From: Thalassovita sp.
Lineage (GTDB): Bacteria > Pseudomonadota > Alphaproteobacteria > Rhodobacterales > Rhodobacteraceae
Length of the DNA: 64,000 nucleotides
Reading direction: 5' to 3'
Assembly: GCF_963691685.1 (NCBI RefSeq)
Contig: NZ_OY829290.1
Location: forward strand, 1 to 64,000
The notes under the pieces were generated by a model. It ran no database searches. It worked only from the letters and a program-made list of their open reading frames with translations, and was not told where the DNA came from. Of the stretch, positions 9,138 to 17,390 are shown in pieces. The position numbers and the translations under genes are program-made. Positions within the stretch are counted from its first letter, which is position 1; each line of letters starts with the position of its first letter.

Positions 9138-10619
9138 TTACGCTTCCAGCGCGCGGCGCAGCAGTTCCAGATCTTCGGCGATCTGACCGTCCTGCTGGCG
9201 CAGTTCCTCGATGCGTTTCACCCCGTGCATGACGGTGGTGTGGTCCCGGCCCCCGAAGCGACGGCCGATTTCCGGCAAGCTGCGGCTGGTCAGCTGCTTG
9301 CACAGATACATGGCGATCTGGCGCGGACGGGCGTAGGTGCGCACACGTTTCGGGCCGATCATGTCGCTGAGGCGGATGTTGTAATGTTCGGAGACTTTGC
9401 GCTGGATCTCTTCAACGGTGATCTTGCGCTCAGAGGCGCGCAGCACGTCGGCCAGACAATCCTGCGTCAGTTCCATGGTGATCGGGCGACCAACCAGCGA
9501 GGCAAAGGCGAAGAGGCGGGTCAGCGCTCCTTCCAGCACACGAACGTTGGTGCTGATGCGATGGGCCAGGAATTCCAGAACGCCGGGCGCCAGTTCCAGA
9601 CCGGGATATTGGGCGGAATGCTGTTCGACTTTGGACTGCAGAATGCCAAGACGCAGCTCATAGTCGGTGGGGTGCAGGTCTACGACCAGACCACATTGCA
9701 GACGCGACTTGATGCGCTCTTCCAGGTCTTTGATCTCACCCGGGGCGCGATCAGCCGAGATGATGATCTGTTTGTTCTGATCCACCAGCGCGTTGAAGGT
9801 GTGGAAGAACTCTTCCTGGGTGCTGTCTTTGCCGGCGATGAACTGCACATCGTCCACCATCAGCACGTCGACCGAGCGGAACAGCTGTTTGAAGTCCATC
9901 ATCTTGCGGTCGCGCAACGCTTGCACGAAGCGGTACATGAACTGTTCCGCCGACAGGTAGACCACGTTCAGGTCCGGGCGTTTGGTCTGCAGTTCCCAAG
10001 CGATGGCGTGCATCAGGTGGGTCTTACCAAGGCCAACACCGCCATAAAGGAACAGCGGGTTGAAGGTGACGGGGCCACCTTCGGCAACACGACGGGCGGC
10101 GGCATGGGCCAGTTCGTTCGGCTTACCGACAACAAAAGTGTCAAAGGTAAAGCGCGAATCCAGCGGCGCGCCTGGCAGGAGCTCTTCGCGCAGGGCCTGG
10201 CTGGTGGCGGCACTGTCGGTGGCTTCAACTACGGAATGGGTCTGTGCAGAGGTGGGGGCGGCATCATCGGGTTCGGCCAGTCGCGGCTGGGCCACGGGCT
10301 GCGCTGCGCTGGCGGGGCTTGCCGAATGGTTGGCGGCTTGGGTGGCGGCAACACGGGGACGCGGGGCGGAGGTGCCAACACGGAAATGGATCCGTCGCAC
10401 GTCTTCACCAGCTTCGCTGAGCTTATGCAGAATCAGGTCGCCGAAGTTCTGCGACACGTAATTCCCCAAGAAGGTCGTCGGGACCTGAAAGGTTGCAACA
10501 CCATCGGTGATCTCGAGGAACTCGAGCGGTTCGATCCAGGTTGCGAAGTTGTTCTTTCCCACTGTCTTCAAAAGGTTGTTTTGAAGTTGGCCCCACTGTT
10601 CTTGCGTCATGTTCCCCAT
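9138..10619 (-). CDS. dnaA: Chromosomal replication initiator DnaA
   Basis: AAA+ initiator that binds DnaA boxes and melts the origin. The reading frame has an N-terminal domain I (QWGQLQNNLLKTVGKNNFATW), a variable linker rich in Ala/Pro/Ser (about 95-160), Walker A GGVGLGKTH, Walker B VLMVDDVQF, and the C-terminal DnaA-box-binding signature GGRDHTTVMHGVKRIEEL. ATGs at 10619 and 10610 are both plausible starts (MGNMTQEQWG); the frame opens further upstream but with non-family sequence. The 566-bp region upstream is dense in GANTC sites. Confidence 0.98.
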   Translation of the reverse strand: MGNMTQEQWGQLQNNLLKTVGKNNFATWIEPLEFLEITDGVATFQVPTTFLGNYVSQNFGDLILHKLSEAGEDVRRIHFRVGTSAPRPRVAATQAANHSASPASAAQPVAQPRLAEPDDAAPTSAQTHSVVEATDSAATSQALREELLPGAPLDSRFTFDTFVVGKPNELAHAAARRVAEGGPVTFNPLFLYGGVGLGKTHLMHAIAWELQTKRPDLNVVYLSAEQFMYRFVQALRDRKMMDFKQLFRSVDVLMVDDVQFIAGKDSTQEEFFHTFNALVDQNKQIIISADRAPGEIKDLEERIKSRLQCGLVVDLHPTDYELRLGILQSKVEQHSAQYPGLELAPGVLEFLAHRISTNVRVLEGALTRLFAFASLVGRPITMELTQDCLADVLRASERKITVEEIQRKVSEHYNIRLSDMIGPKRVRTYARPRQIAMYLCKQLTSRSLPEIGRRFGGRDHTTVMHGVKRIEELRQQDGQIAEDLELLRRALEA

Positions 10620-10930
10620 TCCAGCCTGTCGTTTCTTCCTTGACTCAGCGCCTGCACCTGCGCCGCAAAACTCGTACCAACCTGGACACAGAAAAAAACA
10701 ATCCTTGCCGCTGCAGCATAGTTGCAACGGTTGAATCGTCCAAATCTGGACCGAACTTCGCGCCACGCACCGCGGCCTTCTGGCAACATCCGTCCCCCAA
10801 CGGCTGTGCCTGCGGTGCACGCTGTGACGCGTTCTTATGTAGGACGGGCGAGGCAATAGCCTAGACTTCCGCGGCATCTATCGTTCACTGCAAGAACGCT
10901 ATGCGCAGAGTTCATCAGTCCCATGAAACA

Positions 10931-10948
10931 CCATTCGGAACCGAATGG
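10931..10948. repeat. Perfect 8-bp inverted repeat upstream of dnaA (possible operator)
   Basis: CCATTCGG and CCGAATGG flank a two-base AA centre, an 18-bp near-palindrome directly abutting a GANTC site. The short spacing suits a dimeric DNA-binding protein better than an RNA hairpin. The binding factor is unknown. Confidence 0.45.
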
Positions 10949-11050
10949 AATCACGTGGGCGCCTGTCCCCCCAGGGCGATGTGGAATCGCTGTGAAGGGA
11001 AGCTAGCAAGTTGGCCAGTCGAGTCGCAACTGAACTTCTGGGCTTGACTC

Positions 11051-11073
11051 AGAGATTCCCAAAAAGAATCTCT
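11051..11073. repeat. Inverted repeat carrying two GANTC sites
   Basis: AGAGATTC (11051-11058) and GAATCTCT (11066-11073) are perfect complements around a 7-nt A-rich loop. Each arm contains a GANTC site, and a third (GACTC) abuts the left arm at 11046. It lies between the rpsT terminator and dnaA. Confidence 0.5.
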
Positions 11074-11125
11074 CGCGCCGAATTTTTCTGCAACACATGG
11101 CTGAAATTACGTGCAGGTAAACGAA

Positions 11126-11155
11126 AAAAGGCGCCACCGAATCGGGGCGCCTTTT
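11126..11155 (-). terminator. Rho-independent terminator of rpsT
   Basis: A 10-bp stem (AAAAGGCGCC 11126-11135 with GGCGCCTTTT 11146-11155) around a 10-nt loop lies 31 bp after the rpsT stop codon. On the minus strand it is followed by a run of T. Confidence 0.8.
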
Positions 11156-11185
11156 CTCAATATTTCAAGGGGTTCGCAGGTGCGA

Positions 11186-11449
11186 TTAGCCCAGTGCCTT
11201 CACGCGTGCGGCGAGGCGGGACATTTTGCGTGCTGCGGTGTTCTTGTGGAAGACACCTTTGGTGACGCCGCGCATCAGCTCAGGTTGGCACGCGCGCAGA
11301 GCGGCGGTTGCGGCTTCTTTGTCACCGGAAGCAATGGCTTCCTCAACTTTACGCAGGAAGGTGCGGATGCGCGAACGACGTGCTTTGTTTACAGCAAAAC
11401 GGGTTTCGTTCTGACGGGCGCGTTTTTTTGCCTGAGGCGAATTTGCCAT
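11186..11449 (-). CDS. rpsT: 30S ribosomal protein S20
   Basis: An 87-aa, highly basic protein beginning MANSPQAKKRARQNETR and containing the conserved GVFHKNTAARKMSRLAARV, diagnostic of S20, which binds 16S rRNA. It is monocistronic, with its own terminator downstream. A TTGACA-like element lies at 11485-11480 upstream, though no good -10 was found at the ideal spacing. The rpsT-dnaA adjacency is common in Rhodobacterales. Confidence 0.97.
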   Translation of the reverse strand: MANSPQAKKRARQNETRFAVNKARRSRIRTFLRKVEEAIASGDKEAATAALRACQPELMRGVTKGVFHKNTAARKMSRLAARVKALG

Positions 11450-11598
11450 TTCGAATGTTCCCTAAGGTTCGGGGTTATATGTCAATCAGCACGTGCCCCC
11501 ACCTGACAGCTTCCTGTCGGGAATCATTCTAGCCAGAGCGGGCTTCACGCGCATGTCTGGCGGCCCTTTTACGCAAGAATCCCAGAGATGCAATAGAA

Positions 11599-11623
11599 AA
11601 ACGGGCCGCAAGGCAGCCCGTTT
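11599..11623 (-). terminator. Rho-independent terminator of the enoyl-CoA hydratase gene
   Basis: AAACGGGC (11599-11606) pairs with GCCCGTTT (11616-11623). On the minus strand the stem is followed by T residues. It lies about 33 bp after the stop codon at 11657. Confidence 0.75.
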
Positions 11624-11656
11624 CCCTTATTTCTATGATTCTCGACGTTTGCGCGC

Positions 11657-12433
11657 TTACTTGTCGCGGAACTGCGGGGTGCGCTTGTCGATGAAGGCGG
11701 CCATGCCTTCGGATTGATCTTCGGTGGCAAACATCGAATGGAACAGGCGACGTTCGAAAAGCAGGCCATCGGCCAGCGGCACTTCGAACGATTGGTTCAC
11801 CGATTCCTTGATCGCCATCACCGAGATCATCGACTTCTCAGCGATTTTGGCAGCGGCGCCCATCGCTTCGTCCATCAGCTTCTTAGCGGGCACGATGCGG
11901 CTTACCAGCCCAGCACGCTCAGCCTCTTCGGCATCCATGAAGCGGCCGGTCAGGTTCATGTCCATCGCCTTGGCCTTGCCAATGGCGCGTGTCAGACGCT
12001 GGGTGCCACCGATGCCGGCCATCACGCCCAGGTTCACCTCGGGCTGGCCAAACTTGGCGGTGTCCGAACAGATGATGAAGTCACACATCATCGCCAGTTC
12101 ACAGCCGCCGCCCAGCGCATAGCCGGACACAGCTGCAATCACCGGTTTGCGAACCTTGGTCACCTCAGCACATTCGGGACCAAACAGATCCTCGGTGAAG
12201 ACATCGGTGTAGGTCTTTTCGCTCATCATTTTGATGTCGGCACCGGCTGCGAAAGCCTTCTCATTGCCGGTCAGCACGATGCAGCGCACCTTGTCGTTGG
12301 CTTGGGCCGATTTCATCGCGTCGGCAAGCTCGCTCAGCAACTGCGCGTTCAGCGCATTCATTGCATCGGGGCGATTCAGTTTCACCAGCGCGATGTGGTC
12401 TTCTACTTCGACGATGATCGTCTCATAGGCCAT
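11657..12433 (-). CDS. Enoyl-CoA hydratase (crotonase family)
   Basis: A 258-aa crotonase-fold enzyme that hydrates 2-enoyl-CoA in beta-oxidation or a related acyl-CoA pathway. Recognisable blocks are the oxyanion-hole region KAFAAGADIKMM, GYALGGGCELAMMCD, and FGQPEVNLGVMAGIGG followed by TQRL. The start MAYETIIVE (12433) fits the family; an alternative ATG lies 5 codons upstream. It is a single-gene unit with its own terminator. Chain-length preference cannot be inferred. Confidence 0.92.
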   Translation of the reverse strand: MAYETIIVEVEDHIALVKLNRPDAMNALNAQLLSELADAMKSAQANDKVRCIVLTGNEKAFAAGADIKMMSEKTYTDVFTEDLFGPECAEVTKVRKPVIAAVSGYALGGGCELAMMCDFIICSDTAKFGQPEVNLGVMAGIGGTQRLTRAIGKAKAMDMNLTGRFMDAEEAERAGLVSRIVPAKKLMDEAMGAAAKIAEKSMISVMAIKESVNQSFEVPLADGLLFERRLFHSMFATEDQSEGMAAFIDKRTPQFRDK

Positions 12434-12496
12434 GTATTCAGCTTTCATTATTCCAGTCAGTCCCGATTACTGGACAATCCCGGCGGCTGGATCAAG

Positions 12497-13348
12497 CTAT
12501 CTTTGACAGCGGGGGCAGTAAAAACTCGACCGGCCCGATTGTACGATACGCGACACCACACCGTCGCAGCCCTCGCGTTTGCAGGGGTCACCTGCGCGGT
12601 CGTAGACGTCAAAACGGTGTTGAAAATAACCAAGTTCACCGCCTGCGCTGCGGAAGTCCTTGAGGCTGGAGCCCCCCGCTTCGATGGCGTCTGACAGCAC
12701 GTCGCGGATGATCGGTACCAAAGTTGCGACCTTGCGTCCTGCAATCTGTTTTGCCCGCCTCTTTGGGCTGATCCCAGCACGGTAGAGCGTTTCGCACACG
12801 TAGATGTTGCCCAACCCGGCGATGATTCCCTGATCCAGCAGCGCCGATTTCACCGGGGTGTTTTTGTCTTTGAAGGCCGCGATCAGGTAGTCCTCAGAGA
12901 AGCTGTTGCCGAAGGGTTCGGGCCCCAAAACTGACAGTAGTTTGCTGTCCTCTGCCGTGGCCGTGTCCAACAGATCCATCGCCCCAAACCGGCGCGGATC
13001 GTTGAAGGTGATGCGGGCGCCGTTGTCCATGTCCAGAACCACATGGTCATGTTTTTCAGCCTGCGGATGGTCATGCACAAATTGACCCAAAGGATCGCCT
13101 GAGACCAGCATCCGCCCCGACATGCCCAGATGGATCAACAGGGTTTCGCCCGAGGCCAGATCGGCCAGAATATACTTGGACCGCCGCCGCAGCCGTTCGA
13201 CCCGCTGCCCGGTCAGCCGTTCAGACATCCGCTCCGGGAAGGGCCAGCGCAGATCCGGGCGATTGATCTGCGCCTTTGCAATCACCGCCCCCTCCATCGA
13301 CGGCATCAACCCGCGCATCACGGTCTCAACTTCGGGCAATTCGGGCAT
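12497..13348 (-). CDS. mutM: Formamidopyrimidine-DNA glycosylase (Fpg/MutM)
   Basis: A 283-aa base-excision repair glycosylase removing 8-oxoguanine and FaPy lesions. The mature N-terminus PELPEVETV supplies the catalytic proline and Glu3. The C-terminus carries the zinc finger C-x4-C then YCPRCQR. The ATG at 13348 shares one base with the stop of the upstream membrane-protein gene (TGATG), implying coupling. Confidence 0.97.
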   Translation of the reverse strand: MPELPEVETVMRGLMPSMEGAVIAKAQINRPDLRWPFPERMSERLTGQRVERLRRRSKYILADLASGETLLIHLGMSGRMLVSGDPLGQFVHDHPQAEKHDHVVLDMDNGARITFNDPRRFGAMDLLDTATAEDSKLLSVLGPEPFGNSFSEDYLIAAFKDKNTPVKSALLDQGIIAGLGNIYVCETLYRAGISPKRRAKQIAGRKVATLVPIIRDVLSDAIEAGGSSLKDFRSAGGELGYFQHRFDVYDRAGDPCKREGCDGVVSRIVQSGRSSFYCPRCQR

Positions 13349-14025
13349 CAACGACTTCCTTTAAGGGTATTGGTGTAGAGCTTGACCAGCAATCTGAGTT
13401 TGGGATCGTCTTTGGCAAGATGATCCAGCAGCTGCTTATAGCCTTTATAGTTGGCGCGCACTTTCAACACCCCCTGTTCCCCGAAGTCCAATTTGGCGCC
13501 ACCAGCGAAGGTTTTAGCCAAAGGCGAAACGCTTTGCAGACCGCTAAACAAATAGGATTTTCTTTTTATGAGAAGCCCCGTTCGGGTGATTTTCTCAGCG
13601 CTGACGGTCAGCCTGTTAAAGCTTATCACCCAAACCGCTAGGCCCATCAGGGTAAAGCCCAGCATAATCGCAAAGGTAATCCAGTCTTTGCGGGTGGCCG
13701 TTGCCTCGGGCAGAACGACCAATGCGTAAAACAGTGCGCCGCCGCCAAAAAACAGCAAAGAAAAGAGAATGGCCCCAAGGCCGATGGCCGGCTTCATTTT
13801 CAAGACATCAACTGTCCCCACACCGGTTTCATGGGGCGCTTGCTGGGATGTGGCTTCTTCGGTCCAACCAGCGTAGGCGTTTTGCTGAGTTTTGCGTGCT
13901 GCGCGCGCCACAATCCACCATTTCAGAATGATCAAAGGCAGGAAAACCGCCAATATCCCAAAAAACAGCCCGGGATTTCCGGTTGCCGCGTCCCAGACCC
14001 CCTTTAGGTCTTCAATAATCGACAT
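13348..14025 (-). CDS. Uncharacterised three-helix membrane protein
   Basis: A 225-aa protein not recognised beyond topology. There are hydrophobic segments at about residues 20-42, 81-105 and 115-136, and a polar loop between the first two. A C-terminal soluble region of about 90 residues (from SFNRLTVSAEKITRTG) resembles bacterial PH-like lipid/membrane domains in pattern only. Its stop codon overlaps the mutM start by one base, so the two are likely co-transcribed. It is divergent from ubiE with a 91-bp gap. No function is assigned. Confidence 0.65.
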   Translation of the reverse strand: MSIIEDLKGVWDAATGNPGLFFGILAVFLPLIILKWWIVARAARKTQQNAYAGWTEEATSQQAPHETGVGTVDVLKMKPAIGLGAILFSLLFFGGGALFYALVVLPEATATRKDWITFAIMLGFTLMGLAVWVISFNRLTVSAEKITRTGLLIKRKSYLFSGLQSVSPLAKTFAGGAKLDFGEQGVLKVRANYKGYKQLLDHLAKDDPKLRLLVKLYTNTLKGSR

Positions 14026-14116
14026 AACTATGGTTCCTACTGCTCAAAATGCCTTGGTGAGGATGCCGCATATACGATGGCCAATGACCACGGTATACAA
14101 GTGCTAAAATTCTGGG

Positions 14117-14875
14117 ATGTCCGTAATGTCCGGTAATGAAAACACCACCCACTTCGGCTTTGAAACCGTGCCTGAGTCTGAAAAGGCGGGGCGGGTTCAG
14201 GGGGTCTTTGGCTCGGTTGCGTCGAAATATGACGTGATGAACGACGCCATGAGCATGGGCATCCACCGCATCTGGAAAGATGCGATGATGGATTGGATTG
14301 CGCCGCGTCCGGGCACCAAACTGCTGGATGTGGCGGGCGGCACCGGTGACATTTCCTTCCGCTATCTGAAACGCGCGGGCCACGGCCATGCGACGGTTTG
14401 CGACCTGACCGAACCGATGCTTGTTGAGGGGCGCAAACGGGCAGAAGCGGCGCAGATGGCCGACAGTCTGGATTGGGTCACGGGCGATGCCATGGCGCTG
14501 CCGTTTCCCGACAACACGTTTGACACCTACACCATCAGTTTTGGCATCCGGAACGTGACCCGCCCGCAAGAGGCGTTGAATGAGGCCTACCGTGTGCTGA
14601 AACCTGGTGGCCGTCTGATGGTGCTGGAGTTCAGCCAGATCCCCAACGACATGATGCAGAAGGCCTATGACATTTATTCCTTCAACGTCATCCCGAAGAT
14701 GGGGCAGGTGATCGCCAATGATCGTGACAGCTACCAGTATCTGGTCGAATCGATCCGCAAATTCCCGGATCAGGAGACCTTCCTGAACATGGTGAAACAG
14801 GCCGGCTTTGAGAATGCAAAATACCGCAACCTGACCATGGGCATTGCCTGCCTGCATTCGGGGTGGAAGATCTAA
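14117..14875 (+). CDS. ubiE: Ubiquinone/menaquinone biosynthesis C-methyltransferase
   Basis: A 252-aa SAM-dependent methyltransferase catalysing the C-methylation of the benzoquinol ring (and demethylmenaquinol where present). SAM motif I is LDVAGGTGDISFRYL. The family motifs KYDVMNDAMSMGIHR and SFGIRNVTRPQEAL are intact. The start may be 14117 or the ATG at 14126 (MSGNENTTHFG). It is followed 3 bp later by ubiB, the usual Rhodobacterales pair. Confidence 0.97.
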   Translation: MSVMSGNENTTHFGFETVPESEKAGRVQGVFGSVASKYDVMNDAMSMGIHRIWKDAMMDWIAPRPGTKLLDVAGGTGDISFRYLKRAGHGHATVCDLTEPMLVEGRKRAEAAQMADSLDWVTGDAMALPFPDNTFDTYTISFGIRNVTRPQEALNEAYRVLKPGGRLMVLEFSQIPNDMMQKAYDIYSFNVIPKMGQVIANDRDSYQYLVESIRKFPDQETFLNMVKQAGFENAKYRNLTMGIACLHSGWKI

Positions 14876-14878
14876 GCG

Positions 14879-16411
14879 ATGCGTGGACCTCACAACATCT
14901 GGCGTCTGATCCGTACAGGCGCCACGTTCGAACGCACCGGTGCCATGGGGCAGGCGCTGGACGCGATGCAGGCGCCACGCTCCATTCGTGTGGCGGCCCG
15001 TGTTCTGGCCTGGCCGTTCCGCTGGCTGGGTTACAAGGGTGATCCCGAGATGCCGCCCGTGACCCGCGCAATCACCGCGCTGGGGCCGGCCTATATCAAG
15101 TTTGGCCAGATCCTATCGACCCGCCCCGATGTGGTGGGCGATGAAATGGCGCCGCAACTGCGGGTGCTGCAGGACAAGCTGCCGCCGTTTTCCATTGCCG
15201 AAGCGCAAAAGAGCATCGCCGAAGAACTGGGCCGTCCGGTGGATGAGGTGTTTTCCGAATTCAGCGATCCGGTGGCCGCGGCGTCCATCGCGCAGGTGCA
15301 CCGGGCCCGTCGGGCGGATACTGGCGAAGAGGTTGCCGTCAAAGTGCTGCGCCCCGGCATTGAACGGGCGTTCCAGCGCGACATCGATGCCTTTTACTTT
15401 GCCGCCGATGTGATCGAATTCCTTTCCCCCGCCTCGCGCCGGTTGCGGCCGCGTGATGTGATCGAGCATTTCGAAGGCGTGGTAAAAGGTGAGCTGGATC
15501 TGCGTCTGGAAAGCGCCTCGGCCTCGGAATTTGCCGCCAATACGGTCAGTGACGAAGGGTTCCAACTGCCGCAGGTGCGCTGGGGTCTGTCAGGGCGTCG
15601 TGTGATGACGATGGATTGGGCCGATGGCCTGCCGTTGGGTGATAACGATGCGCTGGATGCGGCGGGACATGACCGGCGGGCCCTGGGCGAACGGGTGCTG
15701 CAGCTGTTTCTCAGCCACGCGCTGCGCGATGGGTTTTTCCACGCCGACATGCATCAGGGCAACCTGAAGGTTCACGCCAACGGCAATATCATCGCCTACG
15801 ATTTTGGCATCATGGGTCACATTGATGAATACACCCGCCGGGTCTATGCCGAGATCCTGTTTGGCTTCATTCGACGTGATTACAAGCGGGTGGCCGAGGT
15901 GCATTTTGAGGCGGGCTATGTGCCCGCCACACAGGATGTCGATGAATTTGCCCGCGCCCTGCGTGCTGTGGGGGAGCCGATTTTTGGCATGGATGCCAGC
16001 CACATCTCGATGGGTCGGTTGTTGAACTACCTGTTTGAGGTGACAGAACGTTTTGGCATGGAAACCCGGACCGAACTGATCCTGTTGCAGCGCACCATGG
16101 TGGTGGTCGAAGGTGTCGCCCGGTCGCTGCATCCTGAGGTCAACATCTGGGAAGTCGCCAAGCCGGTGGTCGAAGATTACATCAAGGTCAGCATCGGCCC
16201 ACGGGCTGTCTTGGGCGATTTGGCCAAAACCGCCAAAGTTCTGGGCCGCTTTGGGCCCCGTCTGCCGGGGCTGGTTGAGGCCGCTCTGATCCGCCAGTCC
16301 GAGGTTCCCGATGAGGTGCAGCCGCGCCGCTGGATGGGCCGGGTGGCCTGGCTCTCCTCGGGTGTCGTGCTGGGTGGGGTGATTAGCTACCTGCTGGCGC
16401 ACGGCTTCTGA
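14879..16411 (+). CDS. ubiB: Ubiquinone biosynthesis atypical kinase UbiB (ABC1/ADCK family)
   Basis: A 510-aa protein-kinase-like ATPase needed for ubiquinone synthesis. It contains the KxGQ signature in AYIKFGQILSTRPD, the nucleotide-binding VAVKVLRPG, ADMHQGNLKV and YDFGIMGHID. A C-terminal hydrophobic helix (WLSSGVVLGGVISYLL) anchors it in the membrane. Its last 29 bases overlap the end of the convergent phosphotransferase gene. Confidence 0.96.
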   Translation: MRGPHNIWRLIRTGATFERTGAMGQALDAMQAPRSIRVAARVLAWPFRWLGYKGDPEMPPVTRAITALGPAYIKFGQILSTRPDVVGDEMAPQLRVLQDKLPPFSIAEAQKSIAEELGRPVDEVFSEFSDPVAAASIAQVHRARRADTGEEVAVKVLRPGIERAFQRDIDAFYFAADVIEFLSPASRRLRPRDVIEHFEGVVKGELDLRLESASASEFAANTVSDEGFQLPQVRWGLSGRRVMTMDWADGLPLGDNDALDAAGHDRRALGERVLQLFLSHALRDGFFHADMHQGNLKVHANGNIIAYDFGIMGHIDEYTRRVYAEILFGFIRRDYKRVAEVHFEAGYVPATQDVDEFARALRAVGEPIFGMDASHISMGRLLNYLFEVTERFGMETRTELILLQRTMVVVEGVARSLHPEVNIWEVAKPVVEDYIKVSIGPRAVLGDLAKTAKVLGRFGPRLPGLVEAALIRQSEVPDEVQPRRWMGRVAWLSSGVVLGGVISYLLAHGF

Positions 16412-17264
16412 TCAGCGCTTCCATTTCCAAGGGCAGGGCGGCCGCATAGGCGGCGCTGCCCTGCGTCGCCTTCCAACCGCAATAGGCCACCATACGCCAA
16501 TGGTGCCACGGTGCCATTACCGCCAACCGATCGGTGATTTCCCCTTCGCCATAAGCGTCCAGAAAACGCGCATGCTCCGCCGTGTTGAGGGGCTGGCCGC
16601 GATAGATTTGTTGCATGGCCGGGGACAGAAACAGCGCCAGATCTTCTGTCACATCGCCCAAAGCCGGGCATTGCCAGTCAATCAGCATATCCTGTGCCGC
16701 CGTGGCCCCAATCAGCAGGTTGCCCGGCACCGGGTCACCATGCAGCAGCGCGGTTTTGCGGCTGGCGGCGACGGGCGTTTGCGGTTTCAACCGGGTCAGC
16801 TCTGATTGCAGGGCGGGCGTCAGGCTGGCCCACATGGTGGCCACTTGCCCCTCAACCATATCCGATCCACCCGGCATATGGCGCAGGCCATCGGGTATCG
16901 GATGCGCGTGCAGCCGTTTCAGCAGCTTAGCCGCGCGCGCCGGATCTTGGGACCATAGTTCGCCTGGCTGGTGGTCATAGATCAAGACCGTGCCAAGGGC
17001 GCAGCTGCCCTGATGGCTCAGCACCGGGGCCAGTCCGGAAGGGGCCAGTGCGGTCAGAATTCTGGCCTCACAACTGGGGTCATTTGGAAACAGAGGTGTA
17101 TCGCTGTTTGGGCGGAACAGCTTGATGACCTTGGCCCCTTTGGCGGTATCGACCTGCCACAGCTGATTGGTCTGCCCCCCCTGCAGGGCGCGCCAGCCTG
17201 CTTCGGGCAGTTCCAGGCCCAGGCCGGTGGCATAGGCGATCAATTCCGGTGGGGGCAGGGACAT
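16383..17264 (-). CDS. Aminoglycoside/choline-kinase-like phosphotransferase
   Basis: A 293-aa APH-fold kinase. It shows the Brenner-type catalytic loop LLHGDPVPGNLL and the metal-binding IDWQCPALGDVTEDLAL, and it phosphorylates a small-molecule hydroxyl of unknown identity. The start at 17264 (MSLPPPELIAYATG) is preferred over a codon 14 residues upstream. It sits directly beyond phnM in the same orientation (hairpin between) and overlaps the ubiB 3' end by 29 bp. A link to phosphonate or aminoalcohol metabolism is suggested only by position. Confidence 0.75.
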   Translation of the reverse strand: MSLPPPELIAYATGLGLELPEAGWRALQGGQTNQLWQVDTAKGAKVIKLFRPNSDTPLFPNDPSCEARILTALAPSGLAPVLSHQGSCALGTVLIYDHQPGELWSQDPARAAKLLKRLHAHPIPDGLRHMPGGSDMVEGQVATMWASLTPALQSELTRLKPQTPVAASRKTALLHGDPVPGNLLIGATAAQDMLIDWQCPALGDVTEDLALFLSPAMQQIYRGQPLNTAEHARFLDAYGEGEITDRLAVMAPWHHWRMVAYCGWKATQGSAAYAAALPLEMEALIRSRAPAGS

Positions 17265-17346
17265 TGGCACCAATTGAGCAGGACGCCACGCGGGAGGTGG
17301 CAACAATTGGCGCGACGCTAGGCGCTTTGCCCTGAGGGGGCAAGGG

Positions 17347-17372
17347 GCCCCTGCATCCGGCGATGCAGGGGC
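17347..17372 (-). terminator. Strong hairpin downstream of phnM (possible terminator)
   Basis: A perfect 11-bp GC-rich stem (GCCCCTGCATC 17347-17357 with its complement 17362-17372) and 4-nt loop lie 19 bp after the phnM stop codon. No U-run follows on the minus strand, so intrinsic termination would be weak; it may instead stabilise the mRNA end. Confidence 0.4.
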
Positions 17373-17390
17373 TTGATCGTGAGTGACGCC

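Larger units (their letters stand above)
10620..11185. promoter_or_regulatory. dnaA upstream region with a cluster of GANTC sites and inverted repeats
   Basis: This is the only stretch over 300 bp without a gene. It holds the dnaA promoter region and the rpsT terminator. GANTC pentamers occur at 10642, 10733, 10948, 10984, 11021, 11046, 11054, 11066 and 11139: nine in about 500 bp, where about two are expected from base composition. Two perfect inverted repeats are present (10931-10948 and 11051-11073). GANTC is the target of the cell-cycle methylase CcrM in alphaproteobacteria, and dnaA transcription in Caulobacter responds to it. No convincing DnaA-box array was found, so an origin here is unproven. 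Confidence 0.55.

Noticed and set aside
9225..10643. Long + strand frame opposite dnaA
   Set aside because: It overlaps nearly all of dnaA on the other strand, has low-complexity composition and no recognised domain.
10620..11185. Replication origin with DnaA boxes
   Set aside because: No array of TTATCCACA-like 9-mers was found; only weak matches such as GATTCCACA occur. I report the GANTC cluster but not an origin.
17347..17372. Full intrinsic terminator for phnM
   Set aside because: The stem is strong, but there is no U-run, so it is listed only as a possible terminator.
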